Assembly: GCA_947359465.1 (NCBI GenBank)
Contig: OX375882.1
Span: 52,822,509-52,886,508 of the forward strand
DNA: 64,000 bases
Direction of reading: 5' to 3'
Source: Metellina segmentata
Lineage: Eukaryota > Arthropoda > Arachnida > Araneae > Tetragnathidae
Below the pieces are notes generated by a model. The model was not told where the DNA came from, ran no database searches, and worked only from the letters and a program-made list of their open reading frames with translations. Both the position numbers and the translations under genes were made by a program. Below, in pieces: positions 46,201 through 58,061 of this stretch. The first letter of the stretch is position 1. The number at the start of each line of letters is the position of its first letter.

Positions 46201-46801
46201 AACATAAAACACACAGAATAACCAAAAAAACAAAGAACCAGACAGCCGGGGTGCAATAAACCAGAAAAAAAACTCGAAACTAACCATGCAAGCGCGCTGA
46301 AGCTGCAGACATAGAATGGTAAGCAATATAATTTCAAGAAACAGGAATTTCAAAAAAAATGACAACAAAAATGTTAAAAAATGTTAAAAGAAAAAAGAAA
46401 AAAATTTGGTGGATCAGGGCGTTATAAAGGAGGAGCCTGGCCAAGACAACATGAAATGGTGTTTTCTACATATGAGCAGCATTAGGCTGAAAAAATTGCT
46501 CATATACTTCCCCAAACACCATTAAAAAGCAAAAACAAAAACAAAAAAATACACTTAAAGTAGAGTAGGAACAAAACGAAATCCAAATCCGCAGCAGCAG
46601 CCAGGAGATCAACAACAACAAGCCTGAAAATTGCCACCAATTACTCAGTCCAAGTAAATGGTAACACCAATCTTCCGTTGCAACAAATCTATAAAAACAA
46701 AAAGCAGAAAAATAAAAATAAAATCCACAGCCCCTATTCAGTAAGATATTCAGAAACAGTAAAATAAAATTGAAAAGCAACTCACATTGGCTCTGAGGAA
46801 A
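46201..46801. other. AT- and A-rich sequence next to the Penelope-like element
   Basis: Hydrophobic minus-strand frames (46466-46780) reflect T-rich composition. It may include the 3' part of the adjacent Penelope-like element, but no GIY-YIG endonuclease motif was found. Confidence 0.35.
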
Positions 46802-48769
46802 TTACGAAAAAGAATTATTCATCGGTTGTGTAGCTGTTGATATTAATAAATCTTTCAAGAATAGTATTAAAGAATGAAAAAGGGTATTTATTATTGAGAA
46901 GAGAGTTTTGTGGATATTTACACTGTGATAGAAAGTTTGAATCATAGTTACAAATTTTTTAGAAACGTACCAATCGACCAGCAATCGTATTGTAATAGAT
47001 TCTTTTAGAAATATTGGAGTCCCAAAATATTAATTTAAAAACTGGAAATTTAAAATCGTTACGTTTCTCGTAGACATCAGTGTCAACACTGCCACATGAA
47101 ACAGAAGTTTTTAAGTAGAGAAAATCAGTAGTATTGTTATCTAGATTGGTTTTAACAAAAGAAAGGTAATCTGGATAGATAGACTTCCAAATATTAGAAA
47201 CGTTGCTACTATTAAAAACAATTAAATCATCAATAAATCAAAAGGCAGAATTTATCTGAGGGCAAAATGTTTTTTTTCAAAATAATGAAGAAATAAATCA
47301 GCAAGAATGGAAGAAAAATTAGAACATTTAGGTTATACCCTTAACTTAAGTGCATTTATGCTCACCATAAAAAATAAAATTATTAAACATACAATAATTA
47401 ACCAAAAGCTCCCATTACTCAAAATCCAGATCAGTTAAGTTTTTAAAATCATGATAATAATAGTTCAACTCTCAATTTTCCCAGTGCTATGCTGGTAAAT
47501 AGGTCTTTAAAATCATTTGTCTGAATATCATTAATAATATTATTATCCAAAAAATTCAAAACCTTATTACTATCACAGGTAAAGCCTTCATCAATAATGG
47601 CAGCAAGAATATAATAGAATGCCGGGTTTAATCATATAAGAATTAGTACCACAGGTGATACAACGGAATTTAATAGGATTTTTATGAAATTTAGGAATAA
47701 CGGTAATATAATGTGATAATTGGAAATTTTAACTCTTTTATTTGAAGAAATAATTTTTTTTCATAATGGCATTATAAGAAGATTTACAGAACTTATAAGT
47801 ATCTAAACTCTTAAGCTCGACATCAAGTAAGTTTAAAAATAGTTTTTTACAAATAAAAAAATAGTTACCTGATGCTTTATCAACTGGTGTAACAATAAAT
47901 TTATTTTGAAGATCCTTAATGGTTACGTTTAATCTTTTATCTTTACCTTTATTGTCAAAAACAGATGGAATATTATCATTTATAAAAGCTTTAAATTCAC
48001 CATACAATTTCCATTTTCATTATGTAAACAAATACATAGGGACATTAAATTTAGAAGAGGTCATAAAACAGAAGTTATCAAAGTTGTCCAAAAAGCTTTT
48101 AAGCATACTATTTTTTAAAAATTATAAATAGTCCTAAAGTTAGTACCTCCATACATAACAATACCAAGATCACCATTCACAATGTGTCCCAAGTCTTCAT
48201 TTAAATAGGGTCTAAAATTCATGTTGTCGCACATGCAAACAACGTTATCTATATATAAATCAATCAATCGAACCGAACCTGTACGAGGACAATATAGTGG
48301 AGATTGCTAGAGCTGTGATAACTTCTCATGGCACCATTTGAACAAGACTCGTCGTAGACACGACATCCATCATCATCATCCCTTTACTGCAAAAATGATC
48401 ATAATTAAAAATTTTCTTTTCTAATGATAAATCATATTAAAGCATTTTTTTGTGTTAAGAAATTTTAAAGGAAAAATATTCTTTAGATTATTCAAAATTC
48501 TATTAAAATTGAATTTATCTAAAATGGGATGTTTGTAACCTATCCTCAAATAAATTAGATATCTTTACTAATAACTTTTTCTTATTAATTTTAGAAAGTG
48601 TAGCCTCAAATAGATCATGGAGTAAAAGTAAGAAATGAGGATTGAGAGAGTCAATGATTGTGAGTAATTTCTTAAACTTCAGATAAAGACCAACATTCAA
48701 AGAAAAAATGAATTTTTTTAAGAGTTTAAAAAAAATTTTCAATATAGTATTTTTTTTAAGTAATTTCAA
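46802..48769 (-). pseudogene. Penelope-like element, copy A (reverse transcriptase remnant)
   Basis: Penelope-like elements are retroelements whose single protein joins a reverse transcriptase to a GIY-YIG nuclease in most families. Read right to left: LFEATLSKINKKKLLVKISN (upstream part), YGEFKAFINDNIPSVFD, DLQNKFIVTPVDKASGNYFF (conserved N-terminal block of the family), FHKNPIKFRCITCGTNSYMI, NDFKDLFTS and the catalytic FIDDLIVF with both aspartates, followed by DVYEKRNDFKF. At least five frame changes and several stops. No nuclease domain was found. It is inverted relative to copy B and lies tail-out from it. Confidence 0.8.
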
Positions 48770-49090
48770 GTGTTTTATAAAATTAATAAATCGGTGAATA
48801 TTATCAGAGGTTTTTAATTTCTTAGTGTTACCGCTTCCTCTACATTAACTCTCTCAAACCCATTTCTTACTTTTACTCAAAGATCTATTTAAGGCTAGAC
48901 TTTCTAAAATTAATAAGAAATAAATATCAGTAAAGATAATCTAATTTATATGAGTATAGGTTTTAAACATCCTATTTTAGATAAATTCAATTTTAATATA
49001 CTTGTATATAACCTAAAAAATATTTTTCCTTCAAAATTTCTTAACATAAAAAAATGCTTTAAATATGATTTGCCATTAGGGAGGAGCATT
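48420..49090. repeat. inverted repeat joining the two Penelope-like copies
   Basis: 48420-48660 on the minus strand and 48840-49090 on the plus strand carry the same sequence (CATTTCTTACTTTTACTC, TTTCTAAAATTAATAAGAAA, CATCCYATTTTAGATAAATT, TTTCTTAACAYAAAAAAATG). They are separated by about 180 bp without symmetry. The two elements therefore start head to head. Confidence 0.85.
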
Positions 49091-49103
49091 TTTAATTATA
49101 TCA

Positions 49104-49458
49104 TGTGGTGCCAAGTCTCTGCCTGCCACCAGAGGGCACCTCCACGCTGATGTCGTCTCCGACCACTGCGCAGCCACACCGCGCAACGACGAAATTCAGA
49201 AGTGACTCAGATCCAAGACAACGACGCTAGCAGAAAGGCGTGTGCGCATGAGCTGAGCCGCGCCGACGAGTGCCGACGATGAACACTTAATTATGACGGA
49301 CTTTATACTTGAACTGTGCAGTCTTCTCGAACAACATTAAACTTACTTTCATTGCTTTTGCCATCCCATCATCCTGTAAATAACTTTATTATTATCATTA
49401 ACTAATTAAACGTCATTGTTCTTTAAACGATTGTTTCGAACTGCTCCCACACCCTACA
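49104..49458 (+). repeat. 5' LTR and primer-site region
   Basis: 355 bp from TGTGGTGCC to CACCCTACA. The last 60 bp (CGTCATTGTTCTTTAAACGA, then TGTTTCGAACTGCTCCCAC) recur at the right end of the element. The following TTTTCAGAAGTGGGCTATG is placed like a tRNA primer site and resembles the one at 11700. The 3' LTR is only 77 bp (53717-53793): TGTGGTTCCCAGA joins directly to the terminal block, so about 280 bp of it is gone. Confidence 0.82.
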
Positions 49459-49810
49459 ATTTTCAGAAGTGGGCTATGAACGACAGGATATACGCCTGAA
49501 TGTACGCCTAGAAGTATGAGAAGAAGTCGCGCCTAAGAAAAAACTGTTATTCGGAATGTGTAAAAACTTATGACTGTGTTTCAAAAACAAAATCTGTACT
49601 CCAGTCTCCAAGCTGCCCCTTACAGCAAAATCATCTTAAAGGTACGTGAACATTCCATAATACAACATGATATTGAATTATATTAAATAAGTCAACATTA
49701 CATTGAAAAATTGCAAAACAGACAAAATAAAAATTTGCATAGATTTTTTTTCGAAAATGACGACAATTGATCGAATAGAACACGCGTAAGAAATTTTTCT
49801 GGCTTTAATC

Positions 49811-50935
49811 TTGAAAACGGATAGCGAAGAATTTAATGAGAAATTGAAAAATAACGAAGATAGCTTTTCCCTAAACGAATTGATTACAATATCTAATTTG
49901 CTAAGCATTAGTTTCGTAGGCACGAAAACAGAAATAGCAAAAAGTATTTTGTTTATATTACGTAGCCTTGAAAGCTTCGTCGAGAACGAACGCGCCTATC
50001 CGTCTGAAACTAAATCGGAATCCGAATACATGACAAACATAAACAAAACAAACGATTTTTCAATACTCGCAGTGAAAGTGAAATCAAAAGTATTACTTAT
50101 AACTCGCAGTGTGAATCTATGCATAGTAGTTTTCTATCCAATGTGGTGAATTTGATTTCGAAAGTAATACTCATGTTTCTCAGTGTTATGATGTATATAG
50201 AAGTAGAAATAATATTAATAGTAATTATGCTGTTCAAAATGTCAGTATAAATTACTCTGATATCGAAAGTGCCCTTACTAAGTTCAATGCAGAACCACAC
50301 GAAAATGTTTTCCATTGGATCGAACATTTCGAGAATATCTCTCAGTTGTTTTTCTTATCCGAGTTACAGAATTTTATTTTTGTCAGGAGATTGCTTAGTG
50401 ATAACGCTGCTTTGTTTGTTTGAACAGAACCAGAAATAAATTCATGGTCAAAATTGAAACAGGCCTTGATCGATGAATTCTCTTTTGAAATAAATTCTGC
50501 AAATTTACATGCTGAACTTTTGAGAAAAGGGAAAAATGAAAGATTCTGAAACCTCTCAGGAATACAGGAATATTTTTTAAAGATGAAAGAATTGTGCAGT
50601 TGCGGAAAAAACGATTACTCTGCTTTGAAGCACTATGTGGTTAAGGGAATAAATGACAAACAGGAAAATAAAACTATTGTGTATGGGTGTAAAAATTTGT
50701 TTGAGTTTAAAGAAAAACTGAAAGTTTATGAAATAATGAAAGCTGATTCTGCATATTGTAAAGGTGCTTTCGACAGAAAAAATTTTGATAGAAAGAATAT
50801 GGATAGATTGAATAAGGATAATAAGCATTTTGATAGAATGAAAACCAAACATAACCATTATAGAATTAACTCTTTTGATAGAACGAAAAATGAGTATAGT
50901 AATAGATTTAATTCTAAAAACGAAACTGCAAACAG
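49811..50935 (+). pseudogene. gypsy gag remnant
   Basis: Capsid gene of the retrotransposon. First block: LNELITISNLLSISFVGTKT, a SAP-like N-terminal helix pair. After shifts, a capsid core reads ESALTKFNAEPHENVFHWIE and HFENISQLFFLSELQNFIF (50255-50395). In the frame from 50583, CSCGKNDYSALKHYVVKGIN is followed by a basic tail with repeated FDRKN/MDRLN/FDRMK units up to 50935. At least four frame changes; inactive. Confidence 0.72.
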
Positions 50936-50965
50936 ATAGAGTCAAGTTTGATAGATTGAAGTACA

Positions 50966-53340
50966 ATGGTTCAGAAAATCGTAACAATAAGATTAGTTTT
51001 AATTGTGGATAAAAAATATCATATTTCTAGATGTTCTATTCATTACGATAAAGGACTTAAATTTTTTCAATGTGGTACGTTTGGTCACAAGGCTTCGGAA
51101 TGTGGAATGAATTCGATATCGAAAGCAGCAATTTTCGATGTTATCGTAGAATCGAAAGTAACGAAAATGATCATAATTAATGGTTCAAGTGTTAATTCAT
51201 TGATAGATACTGGAAGTCAAGGTACTTTGATTTGTAAATCGGTTTTTGACAAATTGAATATCAAAGATTTATGCCCCTTGAATTCTACTTTGACTGGTTT
51301 TGGAAAATGCCGAGTAGAATCGTTAGGCTATTTTAAAGGAAATGTGCAAACAGATAATTTTGATGGTGATGCGTAGTAGAAAATAATGTTATGAAGAATT
51401 GCGTTATTATTCGACTAAATGTGTTAATGTTGGGTGAAACATTAATTAATTAAACCGGAATTATTCTAAAAAATAAATTCCAGTATGTTGAGGAAATAAA
51501 TACTTTGTCTATTTTACCCATTGATTTGTCAGCTGGAGACGATGTTGATGTAAATATTGAACCTGACGTTCCAAATATATTTTAAGATACGCTACGACAG
51601 TTAGTTTCGAATTATGTACCACACAAAACAAAAACAACAAATGTTCAATTGTATATCTTGGTAAAAAATAATGAACCCGTATCTCATCAGCCACGTAGGT
51701 TACCATTTTCAGAGAAAAAGATCGTCGAAACTCAAATTACAGAATGGTTAGATCAAGGGATAGTAGAACAAAGTTCTTCAGAATATTGTAGCCCAGTTGT
51801 AATTGTAAAGAAAAAGGATGGAACGCCTCGTGTATGCATAGACTATTGAAGATTAAAAAAAAAGTAATTCTAAAGCACAGATTTCCCCTACCATTAATTG
51901 AAGATATTTTAGACCGATTGCAAGAATCACAAATTTTTAGTACTATCGATCGCAGAAATGGATTTTTCCATGTTGATGTCGCCAAACATAGTAGAAAGTA
52001 TATTTCATAACTGTACTATGCAAGTTTACTGGACGATATAATAATTTTGTTCTCCGCACTTGAAGAAGGAATCGAACGGCTTGAACGAGTCTTAGATCTT
52101 GCTCATAAATATAGATTGGAAATAAATTTTTTTAAATGCCAATTTTTTGAAAAAGCGATTTGAATTTTTGGATCACGTGTTCAAAGAGGATAGAATTTTT
52201 CCATCAACTCTAAAAACCAAAGCTTTTCTTAATTTTTCTGAACTAACCAATTTGAAGCAGATTCAAAGTTATTTAGGACTTAATGGTTATTTTAGAAAGT
52301 GCATGTCTGGAAAGTCTATTATCGCTAAACCTTTGAGTGATCTTTTGAAAAAGGATTGTACTTTAAAATTTGGAACAGAAGAAAGAAACTCTTTTAAACG
52401 ATTGAACACATTGTTGGCCGAAAAGCCTGTCTTGAGAATATACAACCCTAAATACAAGACTGAATTACATTGTGATACAAGTTTTTAAGGGTATGGATCC
52501 ATTTTGATGCAGAGTTCACAAACGACGGAAATTTTCATCCTATTTATTTCATGAGTAGAAAAAAACATCCGATGCCGAAAAGAAATACTTTAGTTATGAT
52601 CTTGAGCCCCTTGCTATCATAGAAGTTTTAAAGAAATTTCGTGTGTACCATTAGGAATTCTATTCAACATTGTCACTGACTGTTCCGCGTTTCAAAAGAC
52701 AATGACAAAGCGAGATTTGTCTACTCGTGTAGCTCGTTGGTTTTTATTACTACAAGAATTTAACTATGTCATTGAGCATCGCCCATCCTGGTTTTAAAAT
52801 GGTTCATGTAGAAGCACTTAGTAGATCGACGATAAATATGTTTTGCATATCAGTTGATAACATCTTACCAAAATTAAAAGCAGCCCAGAATAAAGTTAAC
52901 GAAATAAAAACAATTAAAGAACCACTGGAAAAACCGAAATGACATAAGAGATTTCCATGAAAAGAGACATATAGGAATTAAATATACTGAAAAGAACATT
53001 GAAGAGTATTATTTAATCCCCAAGCTTAGGCAGAAGGTAGAAAAAAAACCATAGCCAATTGTGTACATTGCAATTAAGTGAATCACAAGAAGAGAAATAA
53101 AGAGGGTCTTTTGCACACATTGGAAAAAAAGAAAATAAGAAAACGTATAATTTAAAAAAAACTATGCAGTTAATGATTTAGTTCCCATCGAGACAACTCA
53201 GTTTGGTCCGCACTTGAAACTAAAAGCAAAATACTTTGGACCCTATAAATTCCCCAGAATTAAAGGAGGAAATACGTACAACGTTGTAAAAGAAGGATAT
53301 CATGAAGGACCCAAACTCATTCCAACATGCGCCGAATTTC
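50966..53340 (+). pseudogene. gypsy pol remnant (protease, RT, RNase H, integrase ends)
   Basis: Two cysteine-rich knuckles near 51000-51110 (the second, CFQCGTFGHKASEC-like, has a phenylalanine for its first cysteine) precede the protease, whose LIDTGSQGTLI motif at about 51205 is intact. The reverse transcriptase begins with NNEPVSHQPRRLPFSEKK and GTPRVCIDY, but jumps from about 52010 straight to a DDIIIL motif, so the PFGL...F block is deleted. The RNase H start (ELHCDTSF, 52465) and a zinc-binding HEKRHIGIKYTEKN segment near 52950 follow. Then, with no integrase DDE core, comes the C-terminal FGPYKFPRIKGGNTYNVVKE (53240-53295). Confidence 0.8.
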
Positions 53341-54129
53341 TTAAACAGTGGAATTAGATTTAAGAGTTTGCCAAGACGAGCCTTATGAAAGAAAAAGAAG
53401 ATACCGTGTTTAAAGACGACAAACCAAAAGAAAACGGCACGAGACGAAAGAAGCCAATGAAGACAAAGGAAGTTTGAAAAAGATGGAAGACGTTTGAAAG
53501 AAAGACGAAGAACGTCGTTTAAAGACGACAAATGAAGCTAGAAGACGATTTGGCTCATTTAATCATTTCCAGATCTGAAGGTCGATTCAGAGCTCTGTAA
53601 CCCAGATACGTTTACATTACAGGGATTGACAGATTTTGGACCATTGTTTCTGCTTTTGCCTTTTTTGTATATTTTCAGAAACGCCTGGGAGCCGGTCGAA
53701 CCCAGGATGGCCGAATTGTGGTTCCCAGATTGTAGCGTCATTGTTATTAAAACGATTGTTTACTACTAACTGCTCCCACGCCCGGACCCTACAATCATTT
53801 TTGCAGTAAGATTGATTTATATAGAGATAACGTTGTTTGCTTGTGCGACAACATGGATTTTAGACCCTATTTAAATGAAGACTTAGGACACATTGTGACT
53901 GGTGATCTTGGTATTGTAAAAATTATCAATTAAGAGATGTTATGTATGAAGATACTAAATTTAGGACTATTTATAATTTAAAAAAAATAGTATGCTTAGA
54001 AGCTTTTTGGAAGACATTGATAACTTCTGTTTTATGACCTCTTCTAAATTTAATATCCCTTTGTATTTGTTTACAGAATGGAAATGGAAATAGTATGGTG
54101 AATTTAAAGCTTTTATTAATGATAATATT

Positions 54130-54166
<37 letters not shown>

Positions 54167-54618
54167 TTTGAAAATAAATATAAATTTAAAACGCTAAAAG
54201 TAGCCTTTAAGGATCTTCAAAATAAATGTATTACTACACCATTTGATAAAGCATCAGGTAACAATGCTTTTATTTGTAAAAAATTATATTTAAGCTTACT
54301 TGATGCCGAGTTAAAGAGTTCAGATGCTTTTAAGTTACGTAAATCTTCTTAAAATACCGTTACTAAAAAAAACATTTCTACAAATAAAAGAGTTAAAATT
54401 TCCAACCATCACATTAATTTACCTTATATTACCGTTATTCTTTAATTTCATAAAAATCCTATTAAATTCCGGAATATCACCTGTGGTACTAATTTTTATA
54501 TGATTAAACCCGGCTTTCTACACTTTAAATAATTAAAAATTATCCTTGCTGCCATTACTGATGACGGCTTTACTTTGACTACCTGTGGTAATAATAAGGT
54601 TTTGAATTTTTTGGATAA

Positions 54619-56217
54619 CTAGGGGGCTCCGCCCCATGCTCGCTTACGCTCGCCGACCCAAGGCCTACGCAATCCCGTTTGGTTTGCTTCGCAAACCAAT
54701 ACCTCTTTCGCAAGTGATTTTACTTTATTTTACTTTAAGACTTAATGCACCCTAAACCAACACTCCTTTTACATATGCCATTTGGTTTGCTTCGCAAATC
54801 AACGTTACTTTCGCAGAGTGAAACTATCTGAAAAATTCGTATTACACTGATTTCACTTTACGGTCCATGACGTCACAGCGAGGGCTTCGCCCCCTGCTCG
54901 CTTACGCTCGCCGACCCCCGGGTATTGCTACCTCAATCCCGTTAGGTTTGCTTCGCAAACCAATACCTCTTTCGCAAGTGATTTCACTTTATTTTACGTT
55001 AACACTTAATGCACCCTAAACTAATAGCCACATCAGTAAAAAATCTTATGCATCTTGGTCCCTGTACAATTTTAACAAAACGGTGTTAATCTCCAAACTT
55101 TACGATCTGTACTTTGTACTTTCTCGGTAAACCGTCTGAGAACAGAGGGAAAAAAGCGAGCATTTTTCCTCGCCAAATAAAAAGAAATCGTTTTTATGGC
55201 AATTGTTGCTACGATAAATTTGATATCTGGCAAACCCGATAATAAAAAATACTACCCTCATGTGCTCCGCGAAATAAAAAATACGAAATTTGTGTCATCA
55301 ACTTTTGATTGCATCGAATTTATTTATGAACCAATTTAAAAAATAATTGTACCGTAAGAAAGAGTATATTCTGAGGTATACTGCGATATTTTCAAAATTA
55401 AAAACTAATAGTAATACGATATAGATATGACAGTTTTAGTTTTGTATCGGAAATTACGATCTGAAAGTTCCGAAAATTGTGTAACCAACTTTGAATTGAA
55501 TCGATTTTATTTATTAACCAATTTGAAAAATAGTTGTACCATAAGAAAGAGTGTAATGTTTTGTATTCAGTGATGTTCTCAAATTAAAAAAATAATGGTT
55601 TTTGCTGTAGATATAACTATTTTAACAAAACGAAGCGAAAATATCCAAAGATTCCGAATTTTGTATGACGAACTTTTGATCGCATCCAATTTAATTATTA
55701 ACCTATTTCCAAAATAATACTACCGTAAGAAAGAGTACAGAGTACATTCTGAGGTACACTGCGATATTTTAAAAATTAAAAACTAATAGTAATAAGATAT
55801 AGATACGGCAGCTTTAAAAAAAGTAACAAAAATGTCCCGATTTTCCCCGAATTTCAAAAAAATATTATCAAGAACCAAATTGAAATATCAAAAAAAAAAA
55901 AAAACTCGACGAGTTGCAAAAATTTACGTTGAGAGGAACTTTAAAAAAAAACTCACGGCTGAAGACGGAAAATTTGTATGTGTTTTGCTCACTCGCGGAA
56001 GAAATTTTGCTTCTTCAATTTTGACACTTAATAAACCCTAAACTAACAGGGAAAAAATCTTAATAATTGTCCAGGGAATACGATGAAAAACAAACCATGT
56101 TAATTTCGTTTTTTTCAGATCAGTGCTTTCTCGGGAAACCGTCTAACAATCGAGCTTAACAACACAGTTTGCAATCCTGCGGCGGAGGCGGCGGTAACTT
56201 TTTTTAATATAGAGAGA
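54619..56217 (-). mobile_element. Helitron inserted in the Penelope-like element
   Basis: On the minus strand it begins TCTCTCTATATTAAAAAAAG after an A and ends GGGGCGGAGCCCCCTAG before a T; 1599 bp with no target duplication. The interrupted site GGATAA|TAATAT is intact in Penelope-like copy A (minus strand, about 47555), which fixes the insertion point between A and T. Its 5' part matches the Helitron at 40708. The 3' end region (GCTCGCCGACCC, GGTTTGCTTCGCAAACCAAT) is present twice, at 54649-54765 and 54900-55023. No Rep-helicase; the frame at 55832-56041 is a shadow. Confidence 0.92.
55305..55815 (-). repeat. ~195-bp internal tandem repeat of the Helitron, about three units
   Basis: Units share GCATCSAATTTATTTATKAAC, ACCGTAAGAAAGAGT, GAGGTATACTGCGATATTTT and AATAGTAATACGATATAGAT. 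Unit two is the most diverged. The shorter Helitron at 40708 has fewer units, so copy number varies between family members. Confidence 0.75.
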
Positions 56218-56530
56218 TAATATATTAATGATATTCAGACCTGTGATTTTAAAGACCTATTTACCAGCATACCACTGGGCAAATTGAGAGATGTTTTGAA
56301 CTATTATTATCATGATTTTGAAAACTTAATTGATCTGGATTTTGAGGAATGGGAGGTTTTGGTTAATTATTGTATTTGTAATAATTTTATTTTTAATGGT
56401 GAGCATATATACACTCAAGTCAAGGAAAAAAAACAAAATTCTAATTTTTCTTCCATTCTTGCTAATTTATTTCCTCATTATTTTGAAAAACTTTTGCCTT
56501 TAGATTTATTGATGATTTAATTGCCTGTTT

Positions 56531-56907
56531 TGCATTTCCTGGAAGTTTTGTTTAATTTGTATTTCTTCATGCCGTTGCAATTTTCACAAACAGTAGTGTA
56601 TAATTAAAGTTTGTGTTACCACTATGCAAGAATATATATCCACATCATTAGCAAAATTGGTCAAATCTTGTTGGAAGAGATGTCTCGTTAAAGCCACTTG
56701 AGGTTTAATGTTTATAACTTTTCGATTGCAAAAGTCTGGGGACAGGGGTGTAACTATGGTACATTATATAACATCGAATATACCAATCTTAGTACTTGGG
56801 GTCGTTCATTTTGATGTCAGAAACAACCGGGGGTACATACAATGTGCGACCAACTTCTCAGTTGTCAAAGGAATGTTATTTTTATGTGCTATTATCTTTC
56901 CGGCAAT
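56531..56907. other. non-coding stretch
   Basis: No gene recognised. Some of it could be the 3' part of the Penelope-like element, but it does not match copy A. Confidence 0.4.
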
Positions 56908-56920
56908 CTACATAGAATTG

Positions 56921-57257
56921 GCCGACCAACTGGTCTGGTGGTTAAGGTGTTAGCCTCTAGATCGGAAGGTTCCTGGTTCGAAATCAGGTCAGTGCATGGA
57001 TATTTGTAAGCTTATGGTGTAGAGACGGCGTGAGGTGTATGGTGTAGAGGCGTGTGTGAGATGTATGGTAAATCTTTGGGTTGATGTAGAAGTTTGGAGA
57101 GTGGGATGCCAGCTCAGGTGTTGCCTCGTCATCTGACCGTGGTTCAAAATTACATGGTGTTGTCCTCGGATCTTTGTCTTAGAGGATTGATCTCGACCGT
57201 CGTCAATAGCCCGTATTGTTGCTCTTGTACGACGTTAATTAAAATTACCGTTTCCAA
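56921..57257 (+). mobile_element. tRNA-derived SINE, full-length copy
   Basis: 337 bp flanked by CTACATAGAATTG at 56908-56920 and 57258-57270. The head reads GCCGACCAACTGGTCTGGTG and the box B is GGTTCGAAATC. A stretch near 57018-57065 is a local duplication of GTATGGTGTAGAGRCG, absent from the other copies. Confidence 0.9.
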
Positions 57258-57270
57258 CTACATAGAATTG

Positions 57271-58061
57271 TTGAGGGAGAATCTTTTGTGCCAGCTTTGT
57301 GAGCAAGTAAGCCCTCTGAACATTCCCCACCTGATTCGCTATAATACCATTCATAGAGATTCCGAGATTTTTCAATTCTGAAAGAGATACAACTTTTATG
57401 GTTAATGTTACGGTTGTATTTCCTTTCTGTACGCTACTGTATTGTATTAGTTTGTGTTTCGGCTGTATTTCTCCTGTTGTCGTCTGTATATCGTCGTGGC
57501 AATTCAGTACGATAATATTAAAATAATATTAATTGGACGATGCAAAGTTTGTCCCGTTTAAAGCGTTATATGGCACTGCATCGTAAATATGAAGTGTTAA
57601 CCACTTCACACGAGTCGTTAGTGTGCTTCAATAGCGAAATAGTTATTTACGACGTCACTAGATGGCAGCACGATCTACGGTTCCATACACAACTAAATGC
57701 TGTTGAGAGGACAAAGAAAACGGTATCCCATTCACAGTAAACGCCTATTGAGAAGTTTCTTAGTTGTGGTAAAACAGTTTGAGTTAACAATAGTTTGAGT
57801 TAGCAAAACAAGTTAATCATCGTTTGTCCAGGTCATGTTTCAAACCAGTTAATACACCGGAAACAATTCTTTTTTGATTGAAAACTGACAAAAATTTCAA
57901 ATTGTGTATTATATCGTACGAAAATAAAAATATACTAAAGATATTTTTTGTAAAATTTCAGTCGGTGGTGAAACTTTTTTATATATCTTAAATGAGGTCA
58001 AAAGGAATTGGGTCACATGTAAGCACAGTTAATTCTTTTGTGATTCATTGTTTTTCCACAG
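57271..58061. other. non-coding stretch, possibly intronic
   Basis: No gene or repeat recognised. A word AGATGGCAGCACGAT near 57659 also occurs at about 10884. The right end is a good polypyrimidine-AG acceptor leading into the next feature. Confidence 0.4.

Larger units (their letters stand above)
49104..53793 (+). mobile_element. Ty3/gypsy LTR retrotransposon inserted in a Penelope-like element
   Basis: The 4690-bp element starts TGTGGTGCCAAGTCTCTGCC, ends CCCACGCCCGGACCCTACA and is flanked by ATCA on both sides (49100-49103, 53794-53797). Removing it with one ATCA joins Penelope-like sequence seamlessly, as copy A confirms. Between the LTRs, gag, protease, reverse transcriptase, RNase H and a C-terminal integrase tail follow in gypsy order, but with many stops. 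Most of the reverse transcriptase palm and the integrase catalytic core are deleted. Confidence 0.9.
48830..56530 (+). pseudogene. Penelope-like element, copy B, split by two later insertions
   Basis: Three pieces, 48830-49103, 53794-54618 and 56218-56530, give one element when joined. They read HFLLLLKDLFKARLSK and FLNIKKCFKYDLPLG; then NMDFRPYLNEDLGHIVTGDL, YGEFKAFINDNI, DLQNKCITTPFDKASGNNAF and NPIKFRNITCGTNFYMIKP; then TCDFKDLFTSIPLGKLRDVL, FPHYFEKLLP and the start of the FIDDLI active site, where it stops. Copy A gives the undisturbed order, so each junction can be checked. A (TA)n expansion at 54133-54166 also disrupts the frame. Copy B ends sooner than copy A. Confidence 0.82.

Noticed and set aside
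45916..46368. Membrane-protein-like frames of 150 and 111 codons with YIYIYI runs
   Set aside because: They are translations of the TA/GATA microsatellite and its T-rich flank.
48300..48365. Hammerhead ribozyme in the Penelope-like element
   Set aside because: Such elements often carry one, but the CTGATGA and GAAA cores with three helices could not be found here.
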